This document shows positions 51,391 through 61,088 of a stretch of DNA of 64,000 nucleotides, in pieces. The notes under the pieces were generated by a model. The model worked only from the letters and a program-made list of their open reading frames with translations, made no database searches and had not been told where the DNA came from. Source of the stretch: Hyphomicrobiaceae bacterium (lineage in GTDB: Bacteria; Pseudomonadota; Alphaproteobacteria; Rhizobiales; Ancalomicrobiaceae); assembly GCA_016793065.1 (NCBI GenBank), contig JAEULV010000006.1, positions 35,649 through 99,648 of the forward strand. The letters run 5' to 3'. Both the position numbers and the translations under genes were made by a program. The number at the start of each line of letters is the position of its first letter. Position 1 is the stretch's first letter.

Positions 51391-51936
51391 TCAGTGGCCG
51401 CCATCCTCGGGGAGGACGCTGTCCTTGCCGTTGCCGTGGCTGGTCAGCCGGTCCATCAGGGCGAGCGCGACGCCGGAGCCGACGAAGACGACGTGGATGA
51501 TGAGCATCCACATGATCTCGCGATCCTGATACTTGGCGATGTCCATGAAGATCTTCAGCAGATGGATGCCGGAGATCGCCACCATCGAGGCGATGAGCTT
51601 GAGCTTCAGGGCGCCGAAATCGACCTTGCCCTTCCACTCCGGCGTGTCCTCGTGATCATCGACGTCGATCTTGGAAACGAAGTTCTCGTAGCCGGAATAG
51701 ACGACGATCAGCAAGAGATTGCCGGCGAGCGACAGGTCGATCAGCGACAGGACGCCGAGGACGGTGTCGGCTTCGCGGGCCGAGAGGAAATGGGTGAGGA
51801 AATGCAGCAGTTCCTGCATGAACTTGACCAGCAGGATCATCAGCGCGCCGATCAGGCCGACATAGAACGGCGCCATCAGCCAGCGGCTGGCGAACAGGCC
51901 GCGCTCGAGCGTGCGTTCGATGATTGCTTTCGGCAT
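51391..51936 (-). CDS. UPF0114 (YqhA-type) membrane protein
   Basis: A 181-residue inner-membrane protein of the TIGR00645/YqhA group, function unknown. It starts ERTLERGLFASRWLMAPFYVGL and has four membrane segments, with the conserved YSGYENFVSKID and KLKLIASMVAISGIHLLK blocks. ATG 51936 is preceded by GGAG. It is convergent with mepA. Confidence 0.88.
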   Translation of the reverse strand: MPKAIIERTLERGLFASRWLMAPFYVGLIGALMILLVKFMQELLHFLTHFLSAREADTVLGVLSLIDLSLAGNLLLIVVYSGYENFVSKIDVDDHEDTPEWKGKVDFGALKLKLIASMVAISGIHLLKIFMDIAKYQDREIMWMLIIHVVFVGSGVALALMDRLTSHGNGKDSVLPEDGGH

Positions 51937-52046
51937 CGGGGAATTCTCCATTGCCCCGGCGCGCGCTCGCCCGGGGTGCATCGCTCCCCGGATATGCCCG
52001 CCCGCGCGGTCATGGTCAACCCGTGCCGGCCCGGTGCCCGGCGGCG

Positions 52047-53516
52047 TCAGGCATGGCGCGGCGGACCGGCGGCAGGCAGGGCCGACGGCGACATGACGAA
52101 CCGCAGCCAGGCGATCAGCAGCCCGAGGCCAAGGCCGAAGATCAGCGCCGCCGCCAGCACGATCAGGCGCGGCGGATAGGCGGATTTAATCGAGGGCGTA
52201 GCCTCCGACAGGATGCGGGAATTGGTGGTGGAGATGTTTTCCTGTTCGTCGACTTCCTTGGAGCGGCGCAGGAAGCTCTCGTAGAGGCCGCGATTGGCCT
52301 CGGCCTCGCGCTCGAGCTCGCGCAGGCGCACCAGCTGGGCGGTGGCGCCGAGGGACTGGCGCTTCAGATCGTCGAAGGCGCGATCGATGGCGGCTTCGTT
52401 AGCCCTGGCGACTTCCCATTCGGTGCGGGCGGCGGCGACGATGCGGTCGAGCTCCTTGCCGAGCTGGGCCATGGCATCGGCGCGCTGCGAGCGCAGGATC
52501 TGCAACGAGGGATGACGATCGCCGAGGGTGGCGGTGACGGCGGCTTCCTGGCGGGAAATCTCGGTCAGGGTGGCGCGCAGGTTGCCGATCACGCTGGAAT
52601 TGATGGCGTCGGCCCAGGCACCGGCATTGGCGCTGTCGTTGCGCGGGATGCGCTGCAACTGGTCGAGCTTGGCCTTGGCGGCCGCGGTCTGGCCGCGCGC
52701 CACGGTGAGGCGGTTGTTGACCTCCTGCAATTGCTGCTCGGTGGTGAGAAGCGCGCGGGTGCCGGCGAGGCCGGACGTCTGGCGATAGGATTCGATCGCG
52801 TCCTCGGAGCCGCGCAGACGCGAGCGCAGATCGTCGAGCCGGGCCGACAGGGTGCGGCTGGTCTGGCGGGTGGCGTCGTTGACCGAGCGCTGCTGGTCGC
52901 CGAGATAGGATTCGGCGATGGCATTGGCGAGACGGGCGGCCTTGCGCGGGTCCTCGGACAGAACCCGGATGTTGACGACGTAGGTATTGCCGAGACGCTT
53001 GATCTCGAGCTTCTTGCGCAGCGCCTCGAGCACCACCCGACGACGGTCGGGCGGACCGGGATCGACGCTGGAGAGACCGAACAGGCCGCGCGCGGCGCGG
53101 CCGAGGCCCATGCCGCCGCCGGACGCCTCGCGGGTGAATTCCGGATCGTCGATGAGGTTGGCGTCCGAGACGACGCGGCCAAGCACCACGTCCGACAGCA
53201 TGATCTCGACCTGGCTGTCGACCAGCGCCAGGTCGGCGCCGACGGAGGACGAGCCGAGGCCCTGGGACACGACTTCGTTCTGGACGACGCGCTTGGTGCG
53301 CGGATCGATCAACACCTGCGAGGTCGAGGGATAGAGCGGCGCGGCGAGAATGAGAAACACCAGCGCGACGAACAGCGCCAGCATCGGCATGGCGACGATC
53401 CAGACCTTGTGACGCCAAAGGCCACTGACGAGCGCGCGCAGCTCCTGCCCGAAGGCCGGCGGCGCCTCAAAGCTCTGCGGCGGGACATAACGCCCGTAGT
53501 CGGGGATATCGACCAT
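52047..53516 (-). CDS. Wzz/GNVR-type polysaccharide chain-length/co-polymerase protein
   Basis: A 489-residue polysaccharide co-polymerase. An N-terminal membrane helix (VAMPMLALFVALVFLILAA) is followed by YPSTSQVLIDP, a long periplasmic coiled-coil region, the GNVR-like segment near LRELEREAEANRGLYESFL, and a C-terminal membrane helix. The cytoplasmic tyrosine-kinase (BY-kinase) domain is absent, so it would need a separate kinase if regulated that way. It is divergent from the initiating transferase and should set chain length or export of the polymer. ATG 53516 is chosen; ATG 53534 is possible. Confidence 0.88.
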   Translation of the reverse strand: MVDIPDYGRYVPPQSFEAPPAFGQELRALVSGLWRHKVWIVAMPMLALFVALVFLILAAPLYPSTSQVLIDPRTKRVVQNEVVSQGLGSSSVGADLALVDSQVEIMLSDVVLGRVVSDANLIDDPEFTREASGGGMGLGRAARGLFGLSSVDPGPPDRRRVVLEALRKKLEIKRLGNTYVVNIRVLSEDPRKAARLANAIAESYLGDQQRSVNDATRQTSRTLSARLDDLRSRLRGSEDAIESYRQTSGLAGTRALLTTEQQLQEVNNRLTVARGQTAAAKAKLDQLQRIPRNDSANAGAWADAINSSVIGNLRATLTEISRQEAAVTATLGDRHPSLQILRSQRADAMAQLGKELDRIVAAARTEWEVARANEAAIDRAFDDLKRQSLGATAQLVRLRELEREAEANRGLYESFLRRSKEVDEQENISTTNSRILSEATPSIKSAYPPRLIVLAAALIFGLGLGLLIAWLRFVMSPSALPAAGPPRHA

Positions 53517-53785
53517 GGATCTCGGTTCTCTCATGTGCCATCGCGGGACAGATCGCGCGACGCGGCACAGGTGCGACGGGTCTCTCGGCCCGAACCAGCA
53601 AGCGGCATGCCGTCGATCGGCAACACTGACGATGCGGCCGCGACAACGCCGCAATGTGGTTACCGGCCGCGCCCGGATCCGGCGACGACGGAGGGCCTCG
53701 GCGGGGGGTGGGCGGAAACCGCATCGAACTGGGACAATTCGACTTGGCCCAAGACCTGCAATCAATCCGTCAGGGAGGCGTGAGG

Positions 53786-55240
53786 GTGAACAGGTTGGGT
53801 CCGATGTCCATGTCGCAAGAACCGGCGAGCTGGCGGCTGCCAGTGTCACCTGCCCTCGAATCGGCGCGCTCCTGGCGGCTGATCGCGCCGCTGCTGGCGC
53901 TCGCCGACGCGGTGGTACTGACCACGATCGGCTCCGCCACCGGGATCGGCTATTACCTCGTCGCCTTCGACGGGATCGGGCCGCTCGGCGGCCATGTGGC
54001 GCTCGGGCTGTCGATCGCGGCGCTGTTCGTGGCGCTGGCGTCGCTGGAGCGGGCCTACAGCTACAAGACCTATGTGGAAACCCGGCGACGCTTCGGCCGG
54101 GTCTGGCGGCTGTGGAACCTGACGTTCCTGTTGCTATTCACGTTCTTCTTCCTGCTGAAAGCCGGCGCGGACTATTCACGCGGCTCGTCGGTGCTGCTGT
54201 ATTTCACCGGGCTCGGGGGGATCGCGCTGACGCGGGAATGGCTGGGGCGGCAGGTGGTTGCCTGGTCGAAGACCGGCCGGGTGGTGGCGCGGCGGCTGAT
54301 GCTGGTCGGCACCGGCGAGGCGATCGACGACTTCGTGCGCCGGCACCAGCCGTGGAATCTCGGCCTGGCGGTGGTGGCGGCGGCGACGATCGACACCGAC
54401 GCGCGGGACGCGGCGGCGCTCGACGGCGCACTTGAACTCGCCCGGTCGACCCGTCCGGACGAGGTGATGGTGCTGATGCCGTGGAGCCGGTCGGAGGCGA
54501 TCACGCGCTGCGTCGACCAGTTCCTGGTGATCCCGGCGGCGATCCATCTCGGCCCGGAAAAGGTGCTCGACCGCTATGAAGGGCTCGAACTGGTCAAGAT
54601 CGGCCGGCTCGCCAGCCTGTCGCTGGTCAGGGCGCCGCTCGACCATCTGGAAATCCTGACCAAGCGCGGCTTCGACATTGTCGCGGCGGCGGCGGGGCTG
54701 ATCTTGCTGGCGCCGCTGTTTGCCGCGGTCGCCGTGGCGATCAAGCTGGAAACGCCGGGACCGGTGTTCTTCCGGCAACCGCGCTTCGGCTTCAACCGCG
54801 AGACGTTCTCGATCTTCAAGTTCCGCTCGATGGGCGTGATGGAAGACGGCACGGTGGCGTTCAAGCAGGCGACGAAGAACGATCCGCGCATCACCCGGGT
54901 CGGCGCCTTCATCCGGCGCACCAATATCGACGAGCTGCCGCAGCTGATCAACGTACTGAAGGGCGACATGTCACTGGTCGGCCCGCGTCCGCACCCGCTA
55001 TCGCTCGACCGGGCCTATGAGAACCGGCTGTCGCTCTATGCCCGCCGGCACAACATGAAGCCGGGAATCACCGGCTGGGCCCAGGTCAACGGCCATCGCG
55101 GCGAGACCGACACGATGGAAAAGATGGGCGCGCGGCTGGAACACGACCTGTTCTATCTCGACAACTGGTCGCTGCTCTTGGATCTGCGGATCATCCTGCT
55201 GACGGTGGTGTCGCGCCGCGCCTATCGCAACGCGGTCTGA
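53786..55240 (+). CDS. Polyprenyl-phosphate sugar phosphotransferase (WbaP/ExoY type)
   Basis: A 484-residue polyisoprenyl-phosphate hexose-1-phosphate transferase that starts repeat-unit synthesis. It has four N-terminal membrane helices, a CoA-binding-like cytoplasmic domain and a bacterial sugar transferase domain from about residue 290. Motifs there are KRGFDIVAAAAGLILLAPLF, FRQPRFGFN, FKFRSMGVMEDG, RRTNIDELPQLINVLKGDMS with VGPRPH, and KPGITGWAQVNGHRGET. The start is GTG 53786, preceded by GGGAGG with 7 nt spacing; ATG 53804 is an alternative. Confidence 0.92.
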   Translation: MNRLGPMSMSQEPASWRLPVSPALESARSWRLIAPLLALADAVVLTTIGSATGIGYYLVAFDGIGPLGGHVALGLSIAALFVALASLERAYSYKTYVETRRRFGRVWRLWNLTFLLLFTFFFLLKAGADYSRGSSVLLYFTGLGGIALTREWLGRQVVAWSKTGRVVARRLMLVGTGEAIDDFVRRHQPWNLGLAVVAAATIDTDARDAAALDGALELARSTRPDEVMVLMPWSRSEAITRCVDQFLVIPAAIHLGPEKVLDRYEGLELVKIGRLASLSLVRAPLDHLEILTKRGFDIVAAAAGLILLAPLFAAVAVAIKLETPGPVFFRQPRFGFNRETFSIFKFRSMGVMEDGTVAFKQATKNDPRITRVGAFIRRTNIDELPQLINVLKGDMSLVGPRPHPLSLDRAYENRLSLYARRHNMKPGITGWAQVNGHRGETDTMEKMGARLEHDLFYLDNWSLLLDLRIILLTVVSRRAYRNAV

Positions 55241-55243
55241 CCC

Positions 55244-55927
55244 ATGGCATTCGGGCTGTCGCTGCATCTGACCTTCCATGGCCTGGGGCCGGTTCCGGCA
55301 TCGGTCGACGCCTGCGAACGGCCGTACTGGCTGTCGAGGGCCGGCTTCGAGTCACTGCTCGACCGGGCGGGCGCCAGCTGCGTGGCGGCGGGGGTGCGGT
55401 TCGAGGTGCATTTCGACGACGGCAACGGCTCGGATCTCGACATCGCGTTGCCGGCGCTGGCGGCGCGGGGGCTGACGGCGACGTTTCACGTGTTGGCCGG
55501 GCGGATCGACAAGCCGGGGGCGCTGTCGGCGGCGGCGCTGCGGGAGCTGGCGGCGGCGGGAATGACGATCGGCAGCCACGGCTTCGATCACGTCGACTGG
55601 CGGAAACTCGACGATGGGGCGTTGAAGCGGGAGCTGGTCGATGCCCGGCGCCTGATCGAGGATGCCGTCGGCGCACCGGTCGCGATGGCGGCATTGCCGT
55701 TCGGGGCGTTCGACCGGCGGGTGATCGAGGCGGTGCGGCAGGCGGGCTTTGCAGCCGTTGGGTCAAGCGCCGGCGGACTGGCGGTTGCCGGTGCGTTCCT
55801 GGTGCCGCGCACCTCGCCGCGCGCCGACTGGGATATCCCGGCGCGGATCGCCGGCATGACATCATTGCGGGCGAAGCTCGAGGCTTGGCCGCGCCGGCTG
55901 CGGCGTCGGGCAAAGTGGGGCGGTTAG
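55244..55927 (+). CDS. Polysaccharide deacetylase (NodB homology)
   Basis: A 227-residue carbohydrate esterase family 4 protein. Catalytic and metal residues are in FEVHFDDGNGSD (Asp-Asp) and GSHGFDHVDWR (His-x3-His); the later MAALPFGAFDRRV replaces the usual R-x-P-[FY]-G. No signal peptide is visible, so it may act on a cytoplasmic or lipid-linked intermediate. It begins 4 nt after the initiating transferase, a clear operon. Confidence 0.87.
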   Translation: MAFGLSLHLTFHGLGPVPASVDACERPYWLSRAGFESLLDRAGASCVAAGVRFEVHFDDGNGSDLDIALPALAARGLTATFHVLAGRIDKPGALSAAALRELAAAGMTIGSHGFDHVDWRKLDDGALKRELVDARRLIEDAVGAPVAMAALPFGAFDRRVIEAVRQAGFAAVGSSAGGLAVAGAFLVPRTSPRADWDIPARIAGMTSLRAKLEAWPRRLRRRAKWGG

Positions 55928-55988
55928 GCGGGTTTCGACGCGGTTGCGCGGTTCGAAGCGCGCGAACCGGCGCGCTTACGGGCTCAAT

Positions 55989-56900
55989 TCAGTACATCAC
56001 CGGTAGATCGAGGCCGAGGGCCTCGCGTGCCTTGCCAAGATTGAGCCAGGCCTTGCGGCGCAGGCGAAGCGATACCGATCGCGACAGCGGGCGGATCGCA
56101 AGGGCGCCGGCAAGGCCGATCGCCGCCTTGAGACCGGCGTCGAGGTAAAACACGGCGCGGGTGAGCCGGCCGGGACGATCGCGCAGGGCGAAGCGGGCAT
56201 AGGATTGGCCGGTGCGCAGGGCGCGGCGCAGCACATAGTCGACGCTGAGGCGCTCGGGCGGCGCCGATTCCCAGACACGGGCGTCGGCGACCACCACCAT
56301 GCGGCCGCCGGCCTTGCCATAGGCGCGGAAGAACTCGGTGTCCTCGCCGCCGCTGCGGCCAAGTTCGGGATCGAAGCGCAGGCCGGCGCGGCGGACGATC
56401 GACAGGCGGAACAGGGTATTGCCGCAGCGGCCGGTGGCGACGCGGCGGCCGTGGCGGCCCCAATCGGTGTGGAGCGGGTCGGCGGCGACGAACCAGGCCG
56501 GCGTTTGCGGCGGATAGGCCGGGAAGACCGGGCCGAAGACCGCGTCGACCTGGAATTCACCGAGCGCGGCGACGAGGCGGATGAGCCAATCGGGCGCCAC
56601 CCATTCGTCGTCGTCGACAAAGGCCAGCAGCGCGCCGTCGGCATGGTCGAGAAGCGCGTTGCGGGCATGGGCAATGTTGCGGGCACCGACGGCGACCACC
56701 GCGACCGGCAGCGGATGGGGCGCGAGCGTCGCGACCAGGGCGGCGGCGCCACCGGCGGGGTCGTCATCGGCGACCAGGATCCGCGCCGTGTGGCCGGCCG
56801 GGATCTCAAGCGCGAACAGCGACGCCAGCGTAGCGCGCAGGGTTTCGCGGCCGGCCGAGGCGATGGCGATGGTGATCGCGACCGTAGCCGGCGCATTCAT
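55989..56900 (-). CDS. Glycosyltransferase family 2
   Basis: A 303-residue GT-A glycosyltransferase. ITIAIASAGRETLRATL begins the fold. ARNIAHARNALLDHADG, LLAFVDDDEWVAPDWL (metal-binding DDD) and GRSGGEDTEFFRAYGKAGG are the nucleotide-sugar and acceptor motifs. ATG 56900 overlaps the stop codon of the flippase/ligase gene, so the two are translationally coupled. It converges on the deacetylase gene. Confidence 0.9.
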   Translation of the reverse strand: MNAPATVAITIAIASAGRETLRATLASLFALEIPAGHTARILVADDDPAGGAAALVATLAPHPLPVAVVAVGARNIAHARNALLDHADGALLAFVDDDEWVAPDWLIRLVAALGEFQVDAVFGPVFPAYPPQTPAWFVAADPLHTDWGRHGRRVATGRCGNTLFRLSIVRRAGLRFDPELGRSGGEDTEFFRAYGKAGGRMVVVADARVWESAPPERLSVDYVLRRALRTGQSYARFALRDRPGRLTRAVFYLDAGLKAAIGLAGALAIRPLSRSVSLRLRRKAWLNLGKAREALGLDLPVMY

Positions 56901-59728
56901 CGGGCGAAGCCCTGCGGCGATCCGCCAGCCAGGCGGACAGGAACGCCTCGCGACGGGGTCGGGCGCCTGACGGGGTTGCGGGCGCCGAGCGGCGGTAGCG
57001 CGGCGACGACGATGGCGATCAGCACGGCGATGTGCGTGTGGTTGAACCCGCGAAACCACGTGGTCTCGAACAGGTTGAAGAAGGTGACGAACAGGACGAT
57101 CGACAACGTGGCGACGGCGCGGCCGGGGTCGCGGTCGACATGGGCGGCGGCGGCATGCAGCGCGACGGCGATGGTGCCGAGCAGCAGAAGCAGTTGCGGA
57201 ATTCCGCCCTGCAGCACGGCGTCGAGATAGCCGTTGTGGGCGTGGGGCATCTTGGCGATGAAGCCGGGGGCATGGGCGGAGGGCGAGCCGGGACCGATCT
57301 GCCAGAAGGTTTCAAAGCCGTAGCCGAGCCAGGGCCGATCGGAAATGGCCGAGAGGGCGAAGGCCCAGATGTCGGTGCGGTTGGTAATGGTCGGATCGCC
57401 GAACAGCCGGCCGGTGACGTCGAAGAAGCCGAAGACCAGGCCCTGGGCGCCGACCTCGTAGAGGAGATAGAGCGTGAAAACGAGGCCGAACACGGTGACG
57501 GCCGCCGAGATGCGCAGGTAGCGGGCAACGAACAGGCTGGCGATGAGGAACATCGGCGTCAGCAGGATCAGCGCCAGCGAGGTCTTGGACTGGCTGAGCA
57601 ACAGCAGCGCGCCGGCGACGATAACGGTGCCGAGCGCCATGAGGCGGGTGAACGGATTGCCGTCGCCGACGCGGAACAGGCAGAGCAGCATCGCCAGCGC
57701 CATGGCACTGCCGAGCGAGTTCTTCTGCGGATAGATGCCCTCATAGCCGAGCGGACCGGGCGGCATGGTCGCCACCGCGACCACATTGACCGCCACGACC
57801 AGTACCGACAGCCAGAAGGCGCGGCGCAGGGCATCGAGGGGATCGCGCAGCGCCGCGACGGAAAACACCACCGTGGCGACGATGATCACCTGCAGCGCAA
57901 GGCGGCGGATCGTGGTTTCGGGATCGATGGCCCACAGCGCGGTGAAGCCGGCCCAGACGATCAGGGCAAGGATGGCGAGGATCGGTGCGCGGGCGAGATC
58001 GCCGAGGCGGCGCCGGGCGACGGTGAGCCAGCTGACCAGCGCCAGCAGCAACAGCGGCGGGAAATAGACCTGATTGAGCCAGTTGTTGTCGGCCTTCAGG
58101 CCGGCATTGGGATTGAGGTAGTTGTCGATGCGGTCGACCGGCTCGCCGAACAGCAGCGGCCAGATCAGATAGGCATAGGCAAGGACCAGCGCGGGAATCC
58201 AGGCGGCAAGCGACTCGGCGGCACGCTGGAAACCGGAGCGGGGATCCCAGTGGCGAAGCGCGTTGGGGTATGGCGTCGGGGCCGGCATCGACTGGCGGAT
58301 GGGCGCGACGGCCGGCGCCGGCATCGCCGAAGCCGGGGCATTGGCGGCAAGCGCCGGCGCGACCGCGCGGCGGGCACGCAGGGCCTCGACGCGTTCGGCG
58401 AGGCCGGCGGCGCGGAGCGCCACCGCCGGCGCCATGGCGGGCGACGCGGGCCGCGGCGGGTCGAGGTCGGGCGCGGGTTCCTCGGGCGTCGGGCCGATTG
58501 CGCGGGCGTTGCCACCGGGGCGGCCGGAGCGGCGCGCCAGCCGCCACAGCACGATCAGCCAGACCAGCGCGATCGCCTCGCCGACGGTGGCGGCGATGAT
58601 GGCCCAGGCGAGCGGCAGGTCGAAGGCGAGCCCGCAGAGCAGTATGATCGTCACCGAGGCGGCGGCGACGGAGACAAACGACAGCGGCCGGAACAGGTGG
58701 GCGGCCTGGACATAGTAGCCGATGCAGATCTGGGTGACCTGAACGACGGTATAGATGCCCCAGAGGGCGCAAAGCAGGGCGATGCCGGGATAACGGCCGC
58801 GAAACACATGGGTTTCGGCGAGCGGCCAGGCTACGACCAGGGCGACGAAGTAGACCGCCATCACCGCGACGAGGATCAGCAGGCCATCGCGCAAAACCCT
58901 GTCGGCGGCGCCGACATTGCAGGCGGCGAGGTGACGGGCCATGGCGGGGCGGGCGACGCGGCCCCAGGCGCTGGCGAAGAGGTTGAGCGGTCCCATCAGC
59001 ACGCGGCCGGCCTGGATGGTGCCGAGGGCGCCACCGCCACGAAAGGCCTCGACCATGAAGACATAGGCGCGATATTGCGCCTCGGTGGTCCCGGCGCCGA
59101 GGAGGCTCCAGCGGGCCTGATCCCAGAAGCGGCGATAGCCGGCGCGAGCGAGATCGATGCCGGTTTCGGCCGGCAAGGCGCCGCGACCGACGATCAAGAC
59201 GGCAAGGGCATTGCCAAGCGACAGACCGACCAGCACCGCATCGCGCGGGGCGAGGACCGCCCAGGCCGCGACGGTGAACAGCGCGCCGAGGCCGACGGCG
59301 CTGGCGTCGAGCGCCAGGCAACGGCCGATGCGGTCTGTGGCGGCGAAGACGGCCCGGTGGGTTTCGCGCCAGAGGCCGGAATAGATCAGCGCCGCGCCGG
59401 CGGCGAGATAGGCCGGCTCGGCGGCATGCAGCGCCAGCAGCGCCGCGCCGAGCCCGGCGGCGGCGAGGCGGAACAGCCGGTCGGCGCCGCCAAGGGTGGC
59501 GAGCGTCACGGCGCGGGGAAAGCCGGTTTCGCCGGGGACGATGACCCCGAGCGGCGTCAGGATCAGCGCGTTCTGCAGCGACCCGGCAACGAGGAGCAAG
59601 GTGGCGGCAAAGACGAAGGCGCCGAAGCCCGACGGATCGGCGAAGCGGATCAGCGCGAAAGACAAAAGCAGGTTGAAGCCGCTGAGCACGCCCTGATCGA
59701 GCAACGAAACCACCAGCGAACGCCGCAT
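56897..59728 (-). CDS. Fused polysaccharide flippase and O-antigen ligase/polymerase (Wzx-Wzy)
   Basis: A 943-residue protein with two membrane modules. Residues 1-430 resemble a Wzx/MATE-type flippase: about twelve helices, starting VVSLLDQGVLSGFNLLLSFA. A Pro/Ala-rich linker (about 430-500) joins it to a Wzy_C/WaaL-type domain with PQKNSLGSAMALAMLL, RTDIWAFALSAISDRPWLGY and PHAHNGYLDAVLQGG. Translocation and polymerisation of repeat units would thus be in one chain. The frame is open throughout with no internal stop. Fusion is unusual because these are normally separate genes. Confidence 0.82.
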   Translation of the reverse strand: MRRSLVVSLLDQGVLSGFNLLLSFALIRFADPSGFGAFVFAATLLLVAGSLQNALILTPLGVIVPGETGFPRAVTLATLGGADRLFRLAAAGLGAALLALHAAEPAYLAAGAALIYSGLWRETHRAVFAATDRIGRCLALDASAVGLGALFTVAAWAVLAPRDAVLVGLSLGNALAVLIVGRGALPAETGIDLARAGYRRFWDQARWSLLGAGTTEAQYRAYVFMVEAFRGGGALGTIQAGRVLMGPLNLFASAWGRVARPAMARHLAACNVGAADRVLRDGLLILVAVMAVYFVALVVAWPLAETHVFRGRYPGIALLCALWGIYTVVQVTQICIGYYVQAAHLFRPLSFVSVAAASVTIILLCGLAFDLPLAWAIIAATVGEAIALVWLIVLWRLARRSGRPGGNARAIGPTPEEPAPDLDPPRPASPAMAPAVALRAAGLAERVEALRARRAVAPALAANAPASAMPAPAVAPIRQSMPAPTPYPNALRHWDPRSGFQRAAESLAAWIPALVLAYAYLIWPLLFGEPVDRIDNYLNPNAGLKADNNWLNQVYFPPLLLLALVSWLTVARRRLGDLARAPILAILALIVWAGFTALWAIDPETTIRRLALQVIIVATVVFSVAALRDPLDALRRAFWLSVLVVAVNVVAVATMPPGPLGYEGIYPQKNSLGSAMALAMLLCLFRVGDGNPFTRLMALGTVIVAGALLLLSQSKTSLALILLTPMFLIASLFVARYLRISAAVTVFGLVFTLYLLYEVGAQGLVFGFFDVTGRLFGDPTITNRTDIWAFALSAISDRPWLGYGFETFWQIGPGSPSAHAPGFIAKMPHAHNGYLDAVLQGGIPQLLLLLGTIAVALHAAAAHVDRDPGRAVATLSIVLFVTFFNLFETTWFRGFNHTHIAVLIAIVVAALPPLGARNPVRRPTPSRGVPVRLAGGSPQGFAR

Positions 59729-60066
59729 GGGCTAGCCCTCCGACCGGTTTTCGCCACCGGCCCGGCATTCGACCGACGTCGAGACCTGACGCGGCGACGC
59801 AGCGGAACGGGGCGGGCGGGCGCACGGCACGGGGGACACGGGTTCCTCTCAAGCGGCAGGGTGGCGAAATCGTGCCAATTCGGCACGGTTTCCGGCTGGA
59901 TCGCGGCAAGCGAGGCAAGCGCCGGGCCAACGCGGCATTGACGGCGCGATCCCACCCGACAATCGGTGCCTGGCGACTTGCCAGAGCGGCGGCCATTGTC
60001 CAAAACTAGGCGAACAATGCCCTTGTGCCCGTTGGATCGGCGCGACCGCCAAGGAACCGAAACCGC
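59729..60066. other. Divergent intergenic region
   Basis: No gene is supported between the flippase-ligase and HPr genes. It should hold both promoters. Visible symmetry includes CGTGCC-AATTC-GGCACG (near 59872) and CATTGT/ACAATG arms (59994-60019) just upstream of the HPr gene. Neither matches an operator I can name. Confidence 0.4.
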
Positions 60067-60363
60067 ATGAGCGACCTGACCATCCCCGCCGACGCACTGA
60101 CCGCCGTCCTGCCGATCATCAACCTACGCGGGCTGCATGCGCGGGCTTCGGCGAAATTCGTCCAGACGGTCGAGAAATTCGACTGCGAGGTGGTGGTGAC
60201 CAAGGACGGCCAGTCGGTCGGCGGCCTGTCGATCATGGGGCTGATGATGCTCGCGGCCGCCAAGGGCACATCGATCCATGTGGCGGTCAGTGGAGTGGAG
60301 GCGCAGGCGGCGATGCAGGCGCTGACCCAGCTTGTCGGCAATCGCTTCGGCGAAGACGAGTGA
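60067..60363 (+). CDS. ptsH: Phosphocarrier protein HPr
   Basis: A 98-residue HPr of the nitrogen/regulatory phosphotransferase system. Phospho-acceptor His is in GLHARASAKFV, and the regulatory Ser is in GGLSIMGLMMLAA, the site HprK phosphorylates in alphaproteobacteria. In rhizobia it usually follows hprK and an EIIA-man gene and precedes ahcY. Here its upstream neighbour is a polysaccharide gene, and two chemotaxis genes separate it from ahcY, so that block has been rearranged. ATG 60067 is preceded by AAGGAA. Confidence 0.95.
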   Translation: MSDLTIPADALTAVLPIINLRGLHARASAKFVQTVEKFDCEVVVTKDGQSVGGLSIMGLMMLAAAKGTSIHVAVSGVEAQAAMQALTQLVGNRFGEDE

Positions 60364-60566
60364 TCATTGTTACTTGTCATATTTGCTGATTACGTTTGCG
60401 GAAATCAGGACAATTACTTTCATCCATTTGATCGGGATCAATGGTGCGACGGTTCGTCGCAGGAGGTTTAACCTGCGCAACGACCTGGTTTTACGCGCCG
60501 TTAAGGCTGTTGGCTCGCACTGGTCGCACGTCCCCATTCACGGCAGGACTCCGGGGAGAGACCGAC

Positions 60567-61088
60567 TTGCGCCAGATCGTACCCACACGCAACGAGATCA
60601 CGTTCCAGCCGCATGAGCTGATCGTGTCGAAGACCGACCTGAAGGGTCGGATCACCTATGCCAACCGCGTCTTCTGCCGGATCGCCGGCTACGAGGAAAA
60701 AGAGCTGATCGGGGTGCCGCACTCGATCATCCGGCATCCGGACATGCCGCGCGCGGTGTTCAAGCTGTTGTGGGACATGCTGGCGGCGCGCAACGAAGTG
60801 TTTGCCTATGTGAAGAACATGAACAAGCACGGCGATTATTATTGGGTGTTTGCCCATGTCACGCCGTCGTTCGGGGCCAACCGCGAGGTTGTCGGCTATC
60901 ACTCCAACCGGCGCGTGCCGCGTCGCGACGTGATCGCCAATGTCATCGAGCCGCTCTATGCCGATCTGATCAAGATCGAAGCGTCCGAAAGCAACGCCAA
61001 GGCGGGCATGATGCGCTCGTTCGACCGGCTTACCGACATCGTCAAGTCCAAGGCGCGCTCCTATGATGAACTCATCTTCTCTCTCTAA
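60567..61088 (+). CDS. PAS-domain protein, Aer-like aerotaxis sensor half
   Basis: A 173-residue cytoplasmic PAS protein. The core ([55 protein letters not shown]) closely resembles the FAD-binding PAS of E. coli Aer, including RHPDMP and the GDYYW segment. The start is uncertain. TTG 60567 has GGGGAGAG 6 nt upstream, while an ATG at 60441 adds residues with no family match and lacks a ribosome-binding site. The gene overlaps the methyl-accepting gene by 26 nt. Confidence 0.85.
   Translation: MRQIVPTRNEITFQPHELIVSKTDLKGRITYANRVFCRIAGYEEKELIGVPHSIIRHPDMPRAVFKLLWDMLAARNEVFAYVKNMNKHGDYYWVFAHVTPSFGANREVVGYHSNRRVPRRDVIANVIEPLYADLIKIEASESNAKAGMMRSFDRLTDIVKSKARSYDELIFSL

Noticed and set aside
59860..59890. 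Sigma-54 (-24/-12) promoter upstream of the flippase-ligase gene
   Set aside because: TGGCACG is present on the minus strand, but the -12 TTGC element is missing at the required spacing.
60441..60566. Longer N-terminus for the PAS protein starting at ATG 60441
   Set aside because: There is no ribosome-binding site, and the 42 extra residues do not resemble Aer or any PAS N-terminus. TTG 60567 has a good site.
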